NCBI GenBank assembly: GCA_946902875.1
Contig: OX336355.1
Coordinates: forward strand, 13,177,347 to 13,241,346
Reading direction: 5' to 3'
Source of the DNA: Nematopogon swammerdamellus
Lineage: Eukaryota; Arthropoda; Insecta; Lepidoptera; Adelidae
Length of the DNA stretch: 64,000 nucleotides
In this document: piece after piece, positions 19,365-30,047 of the stretch
How the letters are laid out: the number at the start of each line of letters is the position of its first letter
Numbering within the stretch: position 1 is the first letter of the stretch
The notes under the pieces: model-generated
Seen by the model: the letters and a program-made list of their open reading frames with translations, nothing else
Databases searched by the model: none
What the model was told of the DNA's origin: nothing
Made by a program: the position numbers and the translations under genes

Positions 19365-19723
19365 AAACTCCCAAGAGACTTAGACTTATTGCACGCTACG
19401 CTACACGATCTGTGGTGGTCATCAGATTAGATTAGATTAGATTCTTTATTAATAATAATTTTTCATATTACAAGTCATACCTACATAATAATGTCATTAT
19501 AATTATTACACCTAAAAATATTTATATTATTATGGAACAATAATATAGAATTTTAGTGTAAGTATACATATAAAAGAATATACAATTCAACAATATAAAA
19601 TACTACCAATAACAGGGCCTTTTATTTATTATCCTATTTATATTATTATTTTATGAAATCATCACGGTCTAAGAACTCCTCTGCGGAGTAGATCGATCGT
19701 GGGTGGAAATGTAGACCTATAGT
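19365..19723. other. AT-rich, LINE-tail-like stretch
   Basis: '(atta)g' runs and 'ttctttattaataataattt' near 19,430 resemble the AT-rich 3' ends of non-LTR elements; otherwise unassigned. Confidence 0.35.
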
Positions 19724-19943
19724 GCAAGTCGAACTCGCGTAGAGAGGGTTCCGTACCATTAATTTTTCCGTGAGAATTCTAAGACTCAACATTAAACCCC
19801 CAAAATCGAAATTTGTTCATTTACGCTATACGTCTGTGACTGGGTCATCAAACAATTTTTTTATGGATTTACTGTAAGTGGCGCTAACCATGACATAGCG
19901 ATACGGAACGCTAGGTGCGCGAGTTCGACTCGCACTTGACCGG
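19724..19943. mobile_element. E element, short form with long inverted ends
   Basis: Both ends carry the ~38-bp motif ('caagtcgaactcgcg...gggttccgtacc' and its complement 'gatacggaacg...cgagttcgactcgcacttg'). This 220-bp copy is therefore a true terminal-inverted-repeat element without the usual middle. Confidence 0.75.
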
Positions 19944-20170
19944 TATTTACTAAAGGTAAAAGCACCTACCAACATTTAAGAATACGTAAATGAGTTCCTC
20001 TTCTGGTAGAAAGGATTATAGGTGAGAATAAATTAAGACATGGAAATAAATATAAGGAAGCGGAATTGTACAAAATTCAATACATTTTGCCTTTTACCAA
20101 CATTTGGTATGCATGCACTAAATTTGGTGTGACGGAGAAAGAAATATAATATGGGTTTTTTTAATTACAT

Positions 20171-20341
20171 ATGTTTTATTTCACTAGCGCGGGTGAGTCA
20201 TACATACATGTAATGCGTATAGACACGCTCCTGTGTGCGTAAGTACAGGTAGCGTTAGCAAACTCACACACACACAGGAGCGCGTGTCTATACGCATTAC
20301 AACTACAAGTATGGCTCACCCACGCTCGTGAGATAAAACAT
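20171..20341. repeat. Fold-back element 1
   Basis: 'atgttttatttcactagcgc' and 'gctcgtgagataaaacat' begin ~70-bp arms that also pair 'taatgcgtatagacacgctc' with 'gcgtgtctatacgcattac' around a ~30-bp loop. Confidence 0.8.
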
Positions 20342-20378
20342 CTGTACCTTGGTTGATAATATTAAAAGATAAATGAAT

Positions 20379-20578
20379 TTACTCACGGTCGTCCTGCGAG
20401 CTATGTCGCTCGATGCTTCAGGCTAAATGTGTGGTTCATCTTCATGAGCACTCTGCGATGGAAACTGACAGCTCTCTGTCGACCGTCGCGCCGCCTGAGT
20501 GCCCATGAGTACGGAACATATGGGAAATACGTTTGGCCTGAAATGTCAAGCCACAGCTCGGAGAAGGACCGTGAGTAA
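20379..20578. repeat. Fold-back element 2
   Basis: Ends 'ttactcacggtc' and 'gaccgtgagtaa'. Imperfect ~75-bp arms pair 'gagctatgtcgctcgatgct' with 'tgtcaagccacagctcggag'. Related sequence occurs at 28,195-28,335. Confidence 0.75.
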
Positions 20579-20706
20579 AACCGTTTTAACTTTTACTAAT
20601 TAAAAAAAAATAGGTCCACGCGTAGCAGACTGGGAATGCATCCCTTTACTGTAGAGCTGCGTAAAATGCTGACTAAGCGCTACAGTATTTTTTTTTCTTC
20701 CGCACT

Positions 20707-20880
20707 GTGATACTCTGGCTGGAATGCACTTCCTCCCGATGTGTTTCTTTCAGGTATTTCAAGAGAAGCGTCAAAAAGGCTGTTCGCAGCCAAATGCTTA
20801 TGGGCGTCGCGTCGTCGTCGGCACAACAATCCACGCTGACGGCGCCTATCCATAAAAAAATATTTGTAATGCTTTTTTCA
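20707..20880 (+). pseudogene. CR1/Jockey-type LINE, 3' end
   Basis: Reads WNALPPDVF, then after a frameshift YFKRSVKKAV, the C-terminal signature of CR1/Jockey ORF2, and finishes in an A-run at 'ccataaaaaaa'. Confidence 0.55.
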
Positions 20881-21185
20881 CCTCTTTGACCATTCGATAC
20901 CCATTCTAGGTATTTGTTTCCATGAATTTAAGGTGTCAATACGGAAAATACGCTGATGATCTATTAAATGTTTAAGAGATCGTAAACCAGCGAATAGATT
21001 ACCGTTTAATTCAACACTTAAGATTCAATAAGAGTTAATAATTATAAGGCGTTTACATTTTACGTGAAATCATCCTACTTATTAAGAAAGGAAATGAACT
21101 AAGTAACTCGATTCTAAAAATAAACCGCAAAAACTCGACTACGAAAAAACAAGTATCGCGCGTCCTTTCTTCATATCTTTGTGTT
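20881..21185. other. No feature recognised
   Basis: AT-rich spacer with nothing supported. Confidence 0.35.
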
Positions 21186-21326
21186 TTTAGGGTTCCGTCG
21201 CAAAATGCGAAAAAAGGGACGCCACCAGTGTTTCCATTCGGTCGTGCCGGCTGCACTGAACTGGACGGAAAACACGGACTATTCACAATTTTATTGCCGT
21301 TTCAACCGACCCTTCATTCAGTTCTT
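21186..21326 (-). mobile_element. E-type stub joined to an S SINE fragment
   Basis: 21,186-21,205 is 'tttttagggttccgtcgcaa'. 21,225-21,326 is minus-strand S body ('ggtcgtgccggctgcactga'). No tail or head remains. Confidence 0.6.
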
Positions 21327-21588
21327 CCGCGAATCAATATTTGTGAAGCAAATGATTTCAAGATTTCTAGCTTATCTATTTAATAAGATGAACACAAAGT
21401 GGAACTTTAAGAACGTAAATACTTAGAAACAAAGAGGCTTGATCCCAAAACATCCAGCGTCTTGAACATTTCAAACTAAAGTTAAATTACCCGGAAAACT
21501 GTGAAGATTCACGCACATTTCACTCACGAGAACATAGTCCAATACATGAACTATGAATGGCCATGTTGATTGACACTAGATGTTTCTC

Positions 21589-21900
21589 TTAAGGGGGCTC
21601 CTTCCTAAATCTACCCTCTCTTTCTAACGTTGGCCGTTTTTCATACATTTTATTTTATTATGAAGAAATTATACAACTTATAAAAAATCCTCTGGGAGAA
21701 ACATGCATGATAAAATTATTAATGTTTTTCAATAAAAAAATTTGGTACTCCGCATATAATAATTGAAAAAAAAAAAAATAATAAAAGTGTATTAAGTTTT
21801 TGTAATTTTTTTAATTATTATATGTGGAGTACCAAATTTTTATATTGAATGACGCGCATTGTTAGAGTGAGAGGCACAATTTAGGGAGGTGGCCCCTTAA
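21589..21900. mobile_element. piggyBac-like MITE flanked by TTAA
   Basis: TTAA at 21,589-21,592 and 21,897-21,900. Inside, 'gggggctccttcctaaat' pairs with 'atttagggaggtggcccc', and further in 'aatttggtactccgcatata' pairs with 'tatatgtggagtaccaaatt'. The TTAA flanks point to the piggyBac superfamily. No transposase. Confidence 0.75.
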
Positions 21901-21970
21901 CGCACGCACGTACGTATATAGGTACTTGTTTATTACTTCCTAGCTTTTATCTATATGGGTCTTCCTTCAC

Positions 21971-22100
21971 GCCTTTGTCCGAGTACTGCTAAACATGGTG
22001 GTCGGTGTTGCGCTGTAATTTACCAGAGTATTTTCAGCACAACTCCGATTACTCTGCTTACCCCGATTGTCGTGATACAGCGTGCGGTATGTATGTAGCT
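21971..22100 (+). mobile_element. Element B copy 5, 3' half
   Basis: Runs from 'gcctttgtccgagtactgct' to 'cagcgtgcggtatgtatgt'. It shares private variants ('ttgcgctgtaa', 'tattttcagcacaactcc') with copy 6. Confidence 0.7.
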
Positions 22101-22590
22101 TTTAACTAGTATGAAATGTAAATTCGAAAACGTCTGGACGGAATTACATGAAATTTTCATTTTCTCTACGATTATAAAATGCGACGTTTGTCTGTTTGTA
22201 ATGAGTAAGTAACGTCTCGATAACGGTTGAACCCTTCGGGGGAAAATATTATAGAGCCTCGGTGTCATACAAAATATTTTTTTATTTTTAGGGCTTTTAA
22301 CAATAACTTGTTAATATCAGCCACATACCTAGTACTTATCTTTCCACCCCTTATTTAGAGCCTAGAGTCCCTAAGATATAGGGAAAAGTCCAACACAGAT
22401 ACTAAAACCAATTCTGGCACCCCGAATTGATACCAGCCACCAAGAACATAATGTTCTTGCCAGCCACATACAAAATTGTCGTAGGGAGTATGAAAATTTG
22501 GTAGGTAACACTTTCGTGCGACTTTGATACCCTAAAACCGTCTCTATTTATTTTTTTCCTCGAAGGCTGAACCAATTCACATGCTGTTGT
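22101..22590. other. No feature recognised
   Basis: Spacer between two inverted B copies, with a small palindrome AAGAACAT-a-ATGTTCTT near 22,441. Confidence 0.35.
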
Positions 22591-22859
22591 ACATACATAC
22601 ATACCACACGCTGTATCCCGACAATCGGGGTAAGCAGAGTAATCGGAGTTATGCTGAAAATACTCTGGTAAATTACAGCGCAACACCGACCACCATGTTT
22701 AGCAGTATTCGGACAAAGGCGCGAAGACCCACCTGCTGTATGACTCGGTGGAAAGACCGTGCCGTCGTGATAAGTGGCCGGCCTGTCGCCCTTTAGCGCG
22801 GCATCTTGTCGTTATCCCTTAGTCGCCTTTTACGACATGCACGTGGAGCGATGCAGTAT
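22591..22859 (-). mobile_element. Element B copy 6
   Basis: Inverted partner of copy 5, ~490 bp away, with part of the leader retained ('cgccttttacgacatgcacg'). Confidence 0.7.
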
Positions 22860-23711
22860 ATTTCTAGGTATATCGAAGTTTAACTATTATTTTCATGGGG
22901 GATGGCTTATGTCTTTATTGTTCAGAACGAAGAGCCACAGACAATGCATTTCAATATCGTATAGTTCACGTTTCCAGCACGGCTATGTTATCTTCTAACA
23001 TACTGTTGTAGGAAAACGTTCATTTTACCAGTAGATGCAGTGGAAGACCCTAACTTTGCACGATAGGAAAACTCTATGCGAAATAGTTTGCTGTTCAGAT
23101 GAGTCGTCCACAACATCCGCAATAACCTGGAGGTTATTTCTTTATTCCAAATATCTTTATGCAAATAATCGAGAAGCGAGAAAGAATAAAGTTGAGTTTT
23201 ATGCAAGAGTGACAGTGAAAAACGGTGTTGCTTATTTCGTCTTTGCATCTTTGCATCGTGTTCAGCCGAATGCTGTCGAACGCGCCGACCGAATTCGCGC
23301 CACGAGCGCCGCGCGCGGCTTATAGGTATTGGTGTAAACTGTATGCTTATGTGTGCGAGTGTGTGTGTGTGTAACTCGTTGTGTAACGCGTTATCGAATT
23401 CATAGAATTAGATGGTTTTTAGTCTGGCGCGCGCCATAATATGGGGACATATTATTATATTAGGTATGTCGTGCTTCCCATAAAAAAATTGCTTGTTCAG
23501 CTCTTTCTGATTCCAGTAGACCAGTCTGCACCTCCCCATGATTTTTTCGCAACCACCTTCCGTGGCAACAGAATCACAAGTTTAATAACTTTTAAAATAT
23601 TTCGAAACTTTATGAAAATTTAATTAACTCTAAGTATAAGCACGAAAGTCAGAAAGTGAAAAATAATTATGGAGGGCAAAACCAAGCGCGCCACATTGTT
23701 TTGTTAATAGG
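22860..23711. other. No feature recognised
   Basis: A CpG-rich stretch lies at ~23,270-23,320, and a (GT)n run near 23,360. A 96-codon frame at 23,035-23,325 has no recognisable motif. Confidence 0.35.
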
Positions 23712-23905
23712 TACAGGGTGTCCGCCGGTCGCGTTCGATTCTCCGTTCGTGCGGGTTACTTAGCGCGTCTTGCACCAACACGAGTTTAAAGTTAAGTAGC
23801 GAGTTATGGATTTAAACGCGGTTCACACATACAACGGGTGCTAGTTTAACGAGTTGAACTGGTTTATATATTGAACTTGTGTTGGTGCAAGTGGGCCTAG
23901 TCACA

Positions 23906-24019
23906 ATGTCGAAGTGGACGGTTGAACAACGCGAGTTCGCAATGGAAACGTTTTTCGAGGCAAATGATTCTTGTGCTGTTGCTCGTCGAAGATTTTGTTC
24001 GCGGTATATATATAACATC
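23906..24019 (+). pseudogene. N-terminal HTH fragment of a transposase-like protein
   Basis: ATG at 23,906 opens MSKWTVEQREFAMETFFEAN and then CAVARRRFCSRY. This resembles the N-terminal helix-turn-helix (DUF4817-like) found ahead of mariner/IS630-type transposases in insects. Homology stops at ~24,020 where a G repeat begins. Upstream, a TIR-like 'acagggtgtccgcc' sits at ~23,713, and a 13-bp perfect inverted repeat (CTTGCACCAACAC, ~23,769, with its complement ~23,879) brackets the leader. No catalytic residues remain. Confidence 0.5.
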
Positions 24020-24033
24020 CGACGATGGGGCCC

Positions 24034-24560
24034 ATTTTTAACCGACTTCCAAAAAAGGAGGAGGTTCTCAATTCGACTGTACGTTTTTTTAAAAAAAAAA
24101 TGTTATATTTTTTTTTGTATGTTTGTTACGCGATTTCTCCGTCAATTGAGGGCCGATTTAGAAAATTATTTTTTTGTTTGGTAGGTCATACTTCAAAGGT
24201 GGTCCCATTTCAATTTTTCGTCAAAATTTATCGAAATTGATTGAGCGGTTTATGAAAAATCAACATAATACTATGGTGTGTTACCTTCAGGTTACCTTCA
24301 GCAAAACTTGTGATGTGGTCGTTTTCAGCAATTTTCAGTTTGATAAATTACTATGGTGTGTGGTTACCTTCAGCAAAACTTTTGTGATGTGGACTTATTC
24401 AGCAATTTGCAGTCTGACACATCTGGCGAATAATTCTGTACCACTTCAATCGATTTCGATTATTCTTTTTTATGTAATATTACTAAAAAGAATGAAATAA
24501 AAACTGTTTTAAAAAATATAAAACCGACTTAAAAAAAAAAAACTAGAACTAAAAAGTATT
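24034..24560 (+). repeat. G repeat copy 1
   Basis: 'ttaaccgacttccaaaaaag' to 'aaaaccgacttaaaaaaa'. An internal ~65-bp unit ('gttaccttcagcaaaactt..gtgatgtgg') is tandemly repeated. Confidence 0.6.
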
Positions 24561-24719
24561 AAATACCTTGAAATATTTTGAAATTTTCTCTGTCCTATTG
24601 AAATACATGAATCGATATACTAGTGATACATATTCGGACCCTTGTTTCATGAATATTCTAAATTTTAAAATTTTCTTTTCCGACCGGCCAGATGTGCTTA
24701 ATATATTATGGTACGAGTA

Positions 24720-24960
24720 CCATCGAGCTGGTCTGATGATGGAGACGGAAGGTGGCGATAGGAACTCCTAAACTACACATGATAAACCCATCGTGTTTGG
24801 GCTCGTTGCATTTGTCTTCACGAGCAATTTACTTTAGACCTAAGAGATTCTCAATTCGACGGTATGTTTTATTTTTTTGGATGTTTGTTACGCGATTACT
24901 CCGTCAATTGTGGGCCGATTTTGAAAATTCTTTTTTTTTTTTGTTAGAAAGAGGATAACC
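24720..24960 (+). repeat. G repeat copy 2, partial
   Basis: 'tctgatgatggagacggaag' to 'caattgtgggccgattttga', also seen around 31,775-31,850 and 24,130. Confidence 0.55.
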
Positions 24961-24966
24961 CTGAGG

Positions 24967-25346
24967 TTTTTTTTATGGAAACTGACACGGTTGGCTACAT
25001 CACCTACAACGTCCGTGATGTTAGCCCATAACACCGGGTGAACTAAGTGCCATGTCAGTGCTTCCCCCTTTGATCGTGCTGACTACACTGAACTGGTCGG
25101 AAAACACAAACTATTTACATAGCCGTTTCGACCGACGTTTCATTCAGTGGTACCAACCCGGGCAGGTTAAACCCTACCACCAAGTAAGATTAGGAGGGAA
25201 GGAACCTACAGTTTTACTCGGAATCCGAACCTCGGTCAGCCTCCAACGGTCAGCGGTCACCCATCCAAGTACTGACCGCACCCAGCGTTGCTTAACATTC
25301 AATAGCGACAGTTGACTGTCTGCAACACTGAGCTATCGAGGCTGAC
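24967..25346 (-). mobile_element. S SINE, full length
   Basis: Nearly the same sequence as 17,114-17,477 but without its deletion. It has a complete 5S-like segment (~25,258-25,300) and a minus-strand A-tail of 8-9 bases. Confidence 0.88.
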
Positions 25347-25389
25347 GTGGTCCTATTTTAATTGGGTCAAGATCGGATTGGAAAGCGAG

Positions 25390-25424
25390 GCGGAATCGCG
25401 AGGCCGAAGGCCGAGCGATTCCGC
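25390..25424. repeat. Short perfect hairpin
   Basis: GCGGAATCGC and its complement GCGATTCCGC flank 'gaggccgaaggccga', which is also the core of the 68-bp arrays. Confidence 0.7.
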
Positions 25425-25480
25425 CGAGTACATTAATAGCAAAAAATTACTAAAAAACTGTGAAATAAAAAAAAAGTTTT

Positions 25481-25826
25481 AAAAACCTAAAACCGACTTC
25501 CTAAAAAAAGTAGAACTATAAAACTATTTAAAATAAAAATATAAAGACCGCCTTCAAAAATATATGAAATAAAAACCTAAAAAAAAAAAAAGAAACCTTG
25601 TGTTGAAGGCGGTGCTAAAGCAAGCAAAAATGATGCATGAAAGAAAACATGAGTGAATGATATCCTTTGTGATTTGTGTAGCCTTTTTAGCACCGCCTTC
25701 AACACTAGGGTTCGTTTTTTTTTTTAGGTTTTTATTTCATATATTTTTGAAGGCGGTCTTTATATTTTTATTTTAAATAGTTTTTTAGTTCTACTTTTTT
25801 TAGGAAGTCGGTTTTATGTTTTTTAA
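25481..25826. repeat. Large inverted repeat, ~139-bp arms, 67-bp loop
   Basis: Left arm 25,481-25,619 and right arm 25,687-25,826 are complementary with only a handful of mismatches (for example 'agaccgccttcaaaaatata' with 'tatatttttgaaggcggtct'). The outer part is G-type sequence ('aaaccgacttcctaaaaaaa'). A transcript would fold into a long dsRNA hairpin. Confidence 0.9.
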
Positions 25827-25999
25827 ATCTTTTTTTTTCATTTAAATGGACATGTGAACAAACAGAAATGCCGCTTTGGTCACCTAAAGGACAGTACCTA
25901 CATACGTTTGAAACATCAAAAGCTACTACTAAACAGCCCCAAAGTAACCGTTTGGTGTGCGTTATCATCTATCATCAGTCCATGGCATAAATAGAACCA

Positions 26000-26232
26000 T
26001 TTTTAGGTTTGTACGGAAGCCTATTACTAAGCCTCCGCCGTCTGTCCGTCCGTCCGTCCGTCTGTCCGAGGGCTGTATCTCTTGAACCGTAATAGGTAGC
26101 CCGTTGAAATTTTCACAGAATATGTGTTACTATGGCGAATATAACAACAAATAATAAAAAAGAAAATGTTAAAAATTTTGGGGGGCTCCCATACAACGTC
26201 AAGTTCCAACCGTGTCAGTTGTCATAAAAAAA
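26000..26232 (+). mobile_element. E element, 3'-truncated, with an S scrap
   Basis: E to ~26,205 ('gggggctcccatacaacgtc'), then 26 bases of S tail ('ccaaccgtgtcagt..cataaaaaaa'). Confidence 0.65.
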
Positions 26233-26689
26233 ACTATAATACCTACTTATACGTAGGTACTAACAAAACATTGTTAATTACAATAAACAATAATCATGTT
26301 GTGTAAATTCTTGGAACTTTTAGAATAAAAAAAAAAAAAAAATATATATATATATACTTATATTGTACCTAAGCACGCACGTACACGCACATTACAGAAA
26401 GCGGGCCGTGACGAGTCTTGAGCACCTCTGATCCCCGGCTTATGTCAGGAAAGTTGATTTTAAGCTCGTCCCGCTTTTAAAAGATTTCACATTTCAGCTA
26501 AATACTTATGCGTGTAGCAACCATTAAGTCGTAGGTAACTGCGTTGGCATGGACAGACACCGCTCAGGGAGCGTTCACTTACATTTCTCTTACCTGACAT
26601 TTCACTTATTTTCGTGGAATCTTTCGTTTCCAACATAAGGAAAGGTTATTCCTCAAATACAGAACAGCGATCGGCAGCAGTCTTCCTTA
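26233..26689. other. No feature recognised
   Basis: Includes an (AT)n run at ~26,340-26,357; the rest is unassigned. Confidence 0.35.
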
Positions 26690-27185
26690 CTCTGTCTTCA
26701 CAGAGGTCCCTATGGTAGACTATGGGAACCGATTGTTCGTCTGCGGTGCAATAAATCAAGTCGAGCCGAGAAGAAACGCCTACTCCGGTAAAAAACGCCC
26801 AATTTCTTGGAGGCAAGTGTAGCTTTAGATTCTATTAAACCCCTAAAACCCACATCTTTAGTCAATTACACGCCCAGGAGGCCCAATTTATCATCGTTCG
26901 GTATGGCCGTACCGTGAAACGTGGCTTGGAGGGACACGGTCGGCCTTGGTAGAGAAGGAGCATGCTTGAGTTATGCTGACGTTGAAATCTCAAGATTCTC
27001 GCGGTCCCAGGAGGCTACCTTAACAAGTCCAGTCTATAGCGTAACCCTCTCGTCTGCGATGCTGTCGTCTGCATAAATGTGAATTTTACCTAGACACTGT
27101 AGATCGTTAATAAATAACAGAAATAATGTAGGCGATAGCACGGAGCCCTGAGGAACGCCAGCGATTATTGGGAAACTTATCGCCC
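26690..27185 (-). pseudogene. CR1/Jockey-type LINE, reverse-transcriptase remnant
   Basis: Reading from 27,177 on the minus strand gives AGVPQGSVLSPTLFLLFIND and then HIYADDSIADERVTL followed by a stop. These are the GxxQG and (Y/F)ADD motifs of a LINE reverse transcriptase. Beyond the stop, other frames keep TKADRVSLQATFHGTAIPN-like and ASKKLGVFYR-like sequence. Frameshifts and stops make it dead. It aligns in content with the better-kept piece at 29,300-29,530. Confidence 0.75.
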
Positions 27186-27298
27186 GTTTCACAATAAGTG
27201 TGTACGCAGAGACAACGCCACGCGCAACCTTGGCAGTTGGTACGTGGCGCTAACCGTTGTTCTTGCCAAGGCATACAGTCTCACAAACTCAGTCGTTC

Positions 27299-27602
27299 GG
27301 CCAGTCAGTGTTTGTTTATGTGTCCACTGCTGAAAATACGCAGCTCCAATTTTTCTCCAGCCCCGGCCTTCAGCGGTAGTACGGAACCACTGGTTGCCTC
27401 TGACGTCAGGTGGTCTTCCCACACTCCGCTTTTCTTGTCCACGGCCGCCAGCGTAGGATCCGTTTACTCCAAATGCCATCGCCACGTCGCGTCGGCTGAC
27501 GTGCCCAGCACACTGCCATTTGAGCTTAGCCACCCGGTGTCCAATATCGACTACTTAGGTGTGTCGGCGGATTGCCTCTTTACGCAACATATCTTATATA
27601 CT
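27299..27602 (-). pseudogene. RTE-type LINE, C-terminal fragment
   Basis: From 27,533 down: KLKWQCAGHVSRRDVAMAFG, then GKRSVGRP-like text and KIGAAYFQQWT. Upstream, in another frame, lies EAIRRHT-like sequence followed by VVDIGHRVAK. It is the same end of the RTE protein as the 17.5-kb copy, with a frameshift between the two parts. Confidence 0.75.
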
Positions 27603-28194
27603 ATGTAACATATACTTTTATCGTAGTATGGATATGGACTAAAATGTCGTACATTAAGAGCATCGTATACTGCGAATCATTTTCAAATTTGGAATTTCCT
27701 TTATCGTATTGCTGTCGCTGTGGGCCGCGCCGCTGCCCACGCACCACGTGAAAAGGACAACTGCAGCTAAGAATCAAACTGCCTACAACATATTTGAGAA
27801 TACATAAATTCATCATTCAGGCGAAGTTTTTTTTCATGTCGTTATTCTTCCTCAATTTAAGTGATATATATTTTTTATATCTATTATATTTATTGTATCT
27901 ATTAACAAAAGCCTACTTAATGTGCCTATGTCTTAATTTTTTTTTAATAGTTTTCTATATAAAAACTATAAAAGTTAGGCCTAAAATGGCTATATTGTCA
28001 CATTTTTATATTCAAATATATTTCATTTAAAATGAAATAACGAAAAAAAGGAAAACATAGGGACCTAGATATTGATAATATCTTTTACACACAAACATTT
28101 TTAAATGGTAGTGCAAGATTTACGGATTGGAAAGAGACTTCCCTTGGTGTACGAGAAAAATGGACTTCCCGGTTCTCTTAATAGAAAATTTAAC
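27603..28194. other. No feature recognised
   Basis: Very AT-rich sequence; nothing supported. Confidence 0.35.
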
Positions 28195-28335
28195 GGGGTT
28201 ACGTTGACCGTCACGTCTCCGAGCTATGCGGCTCGACGTTTCGGGCCAAACGTATGGCCCATCCTCGTGAGCTACTCTGCCTGGTGCGACGACGGTTGGC
28301 AGAGAAGTGATAAGTCTTTCACAACCACGGTAATT
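28195..28335. repeat. Relative of fold-back element 2
   Basis: 'ctccgagctatgcggctcga' and 'gggccaaacgtatggcccat' match one arm of 20,379-20,578; the pairing arm is mostly lost. Confidence 0.5.
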
Positions 28336-28671
28336 AAAAACCCATATAAAATGTCGTATGTAAGTAAAATGGTCATCTTGGTTTCAGTACAAGTTCAATA
28401 GTGCCGCCGTTGTTTCATCTTCCTTCCAGCTACTCCTCATTCCGTGGTTAAGGATTATTCGCTTAATGAAAAGAAAAATATTGCTTGGTACCATATTCGC
28501 ACTGAAAACTGAACGAATGAATGAATGATAATATTAAAATAATTACAATATGTAGAATAACAATATAACAGAAGCACTTACAGATAGAGAGGCACTTAAT
28601 AATATAAACTTTGTTAGCAGCGCTTCGATCCTATACGCACGTATTTTCATCAAAACGGCTATGCAATAGTT

Positions 28672-28768
28672 TTTTTTATGAAAACTGACACGGTATATCG
28701 CCACATCACCTACTACATCCGCGATGTCAGCCCATAACACCTCGATGAACTTGGTGCCATGTCAGTCT
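28672..28768 (-). mobile_element. S SINE, 3' fragment
   Basis: Minus-strand tail ('tttttttatgaaaactgaca') to 'gaacttggtgccatgtcagt', ending at the T-run of the next LINE. Confidence 0.75.
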
Positions 28769-29537
28769 TTTTTTTTTATTGCTACCGAACTGGGTGGCTC
28801 TGTCCGAGGTCGCAACCTCAGGCGCAGCCAATTTCACCCCCGAGGAGGTGCCAGTCCGGCTTGGAGGTGGACTAATGTTGCTGGGGGATGGCTATTAAGC
28901 TGCGATTTGAAGATCCGTGGATTGTAGGAGTGGGGGAAGATATTCCCTGGGAGCCCGTTCCACACCTTTGCAGTGCGGCACAAAAACGATTTAGAGAATC
29001 GTTCAGTTCGAAGAACTCTTCTGTCGACTACAAAGGGGTGTTCCGCGAGAGTATGGCGGGTTTGGCGTAGGCGAACAGGAGGAGGAGGGATAAGGGAAGC
29101 AAGTTCGTCAGAGCAGCGGCCATAGTAGTACCGATAAAACAGGCTCAATGACCCAAAGATACGTCTATGCTTTAGAGGTTGAAGGTCCTTTGTGAGTACA
29201 GAGTCACCAATCAGGCGAATGGCTCGTCGCTGAATAGAATCCAAGGCTGAAAGAAGGTACTCAGGGGAACCCTCCCAAAGATGACTGCAATATTCCATCA
29301 CCGGCCGGCGTGAAAAATCGCCGACATCGGTAAAGGATCCCTAATTTTCGAGACGCTAGTTTCGCCTTGGACTCTATGAACGATCGAAACCCAACGTCCC
29401 TGGACACCTCCATACCCAGGACGCCCAGACTACCATCGTTGGGGACGTGGCTGCCCTGAAAAGTGGCTTGGAGAGGAAACGGATCAGCCTTAGTAGAGAA
29501 GGCACAAGCTTGCGTCTTGGCTACGTTGAAGTCTTCG
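28769..29537 (-). pseudogene. CR1/Jockey-type LINE, ORF2 C-terminus and 3' end
   Basis: The T-run at 28,769-28,779 is its poly(A). The open part at 28,834-29,301 reads EYCSHLWEGSPEYLLSALDS, LDSIQRRAIRLIGD, FVVDRRVLRTERFSKSFLCR and VWNGLPGNIFP, the post-RT region of CR1/Jockey ORF2. 29,305-29,530 continues upstream (ADPFPLQATFQGSHVPNDGS, SKAKLASRKLGILYRCR) in another frame, after a small deletion at ~29,300 that removed the expected QxLxLYKAQVRP-type link. The copy is 5'-truncated and abuts an S SINE at 29,538. Confidence 0.8.
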
Positions 29538-29829
29538 CTTCGATCGTGCCTGCTACATTGAACTGGACGGAAAACACGAACTATTTAACACAGCCGTTTC
29601 ATACGACCTTTCTTCAGTGCGGTGCTACAACTATCCCGGGCCGGTTAAACCCTACCAGCTAGTAAGTTATATAAGAAGGGAAGGGACCTACAGTTTTACG
29701 TGGAATCCGAACCACGGTCTGCCTCCAACACGGTCGAGCGGTCACCCATCCAAGTACTGAGCGCACTCAGGTGTGCTTATGATCACGATCGGCAGTCGAC
29801 CGACCGCACCACTGAGCTACCGAGGCCGA
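29538..29829 (-). mobile_element. S SINE, 5' part
   Basis: Head complete on the minus strand (A-box-like complement at the 29,829 end; 'cataagcacacctgag' subtype), body cut at 'cagttcaatgtagcaggcac'. No tail. Confidence 0.8.
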
Positions 29830-30047
29830 TACAATAAGACCGATAGAAGAAATAAATAGGTAAATTCGCGTTTTCCGTCCTCATCTTCAACCGGCGCGCG
29901 GCAGGACCATAGGAAAACACTGTATAATGAATGATGGTGATGGGTTGTAACTTGTAACTTTTAAGTTTTCTTACCCTATAATTTGGGCGGTCTTCGCTAT
30001 GATGACTTGTCCAAGCGTAAACTATTACCAATTACAAAATACAAACC

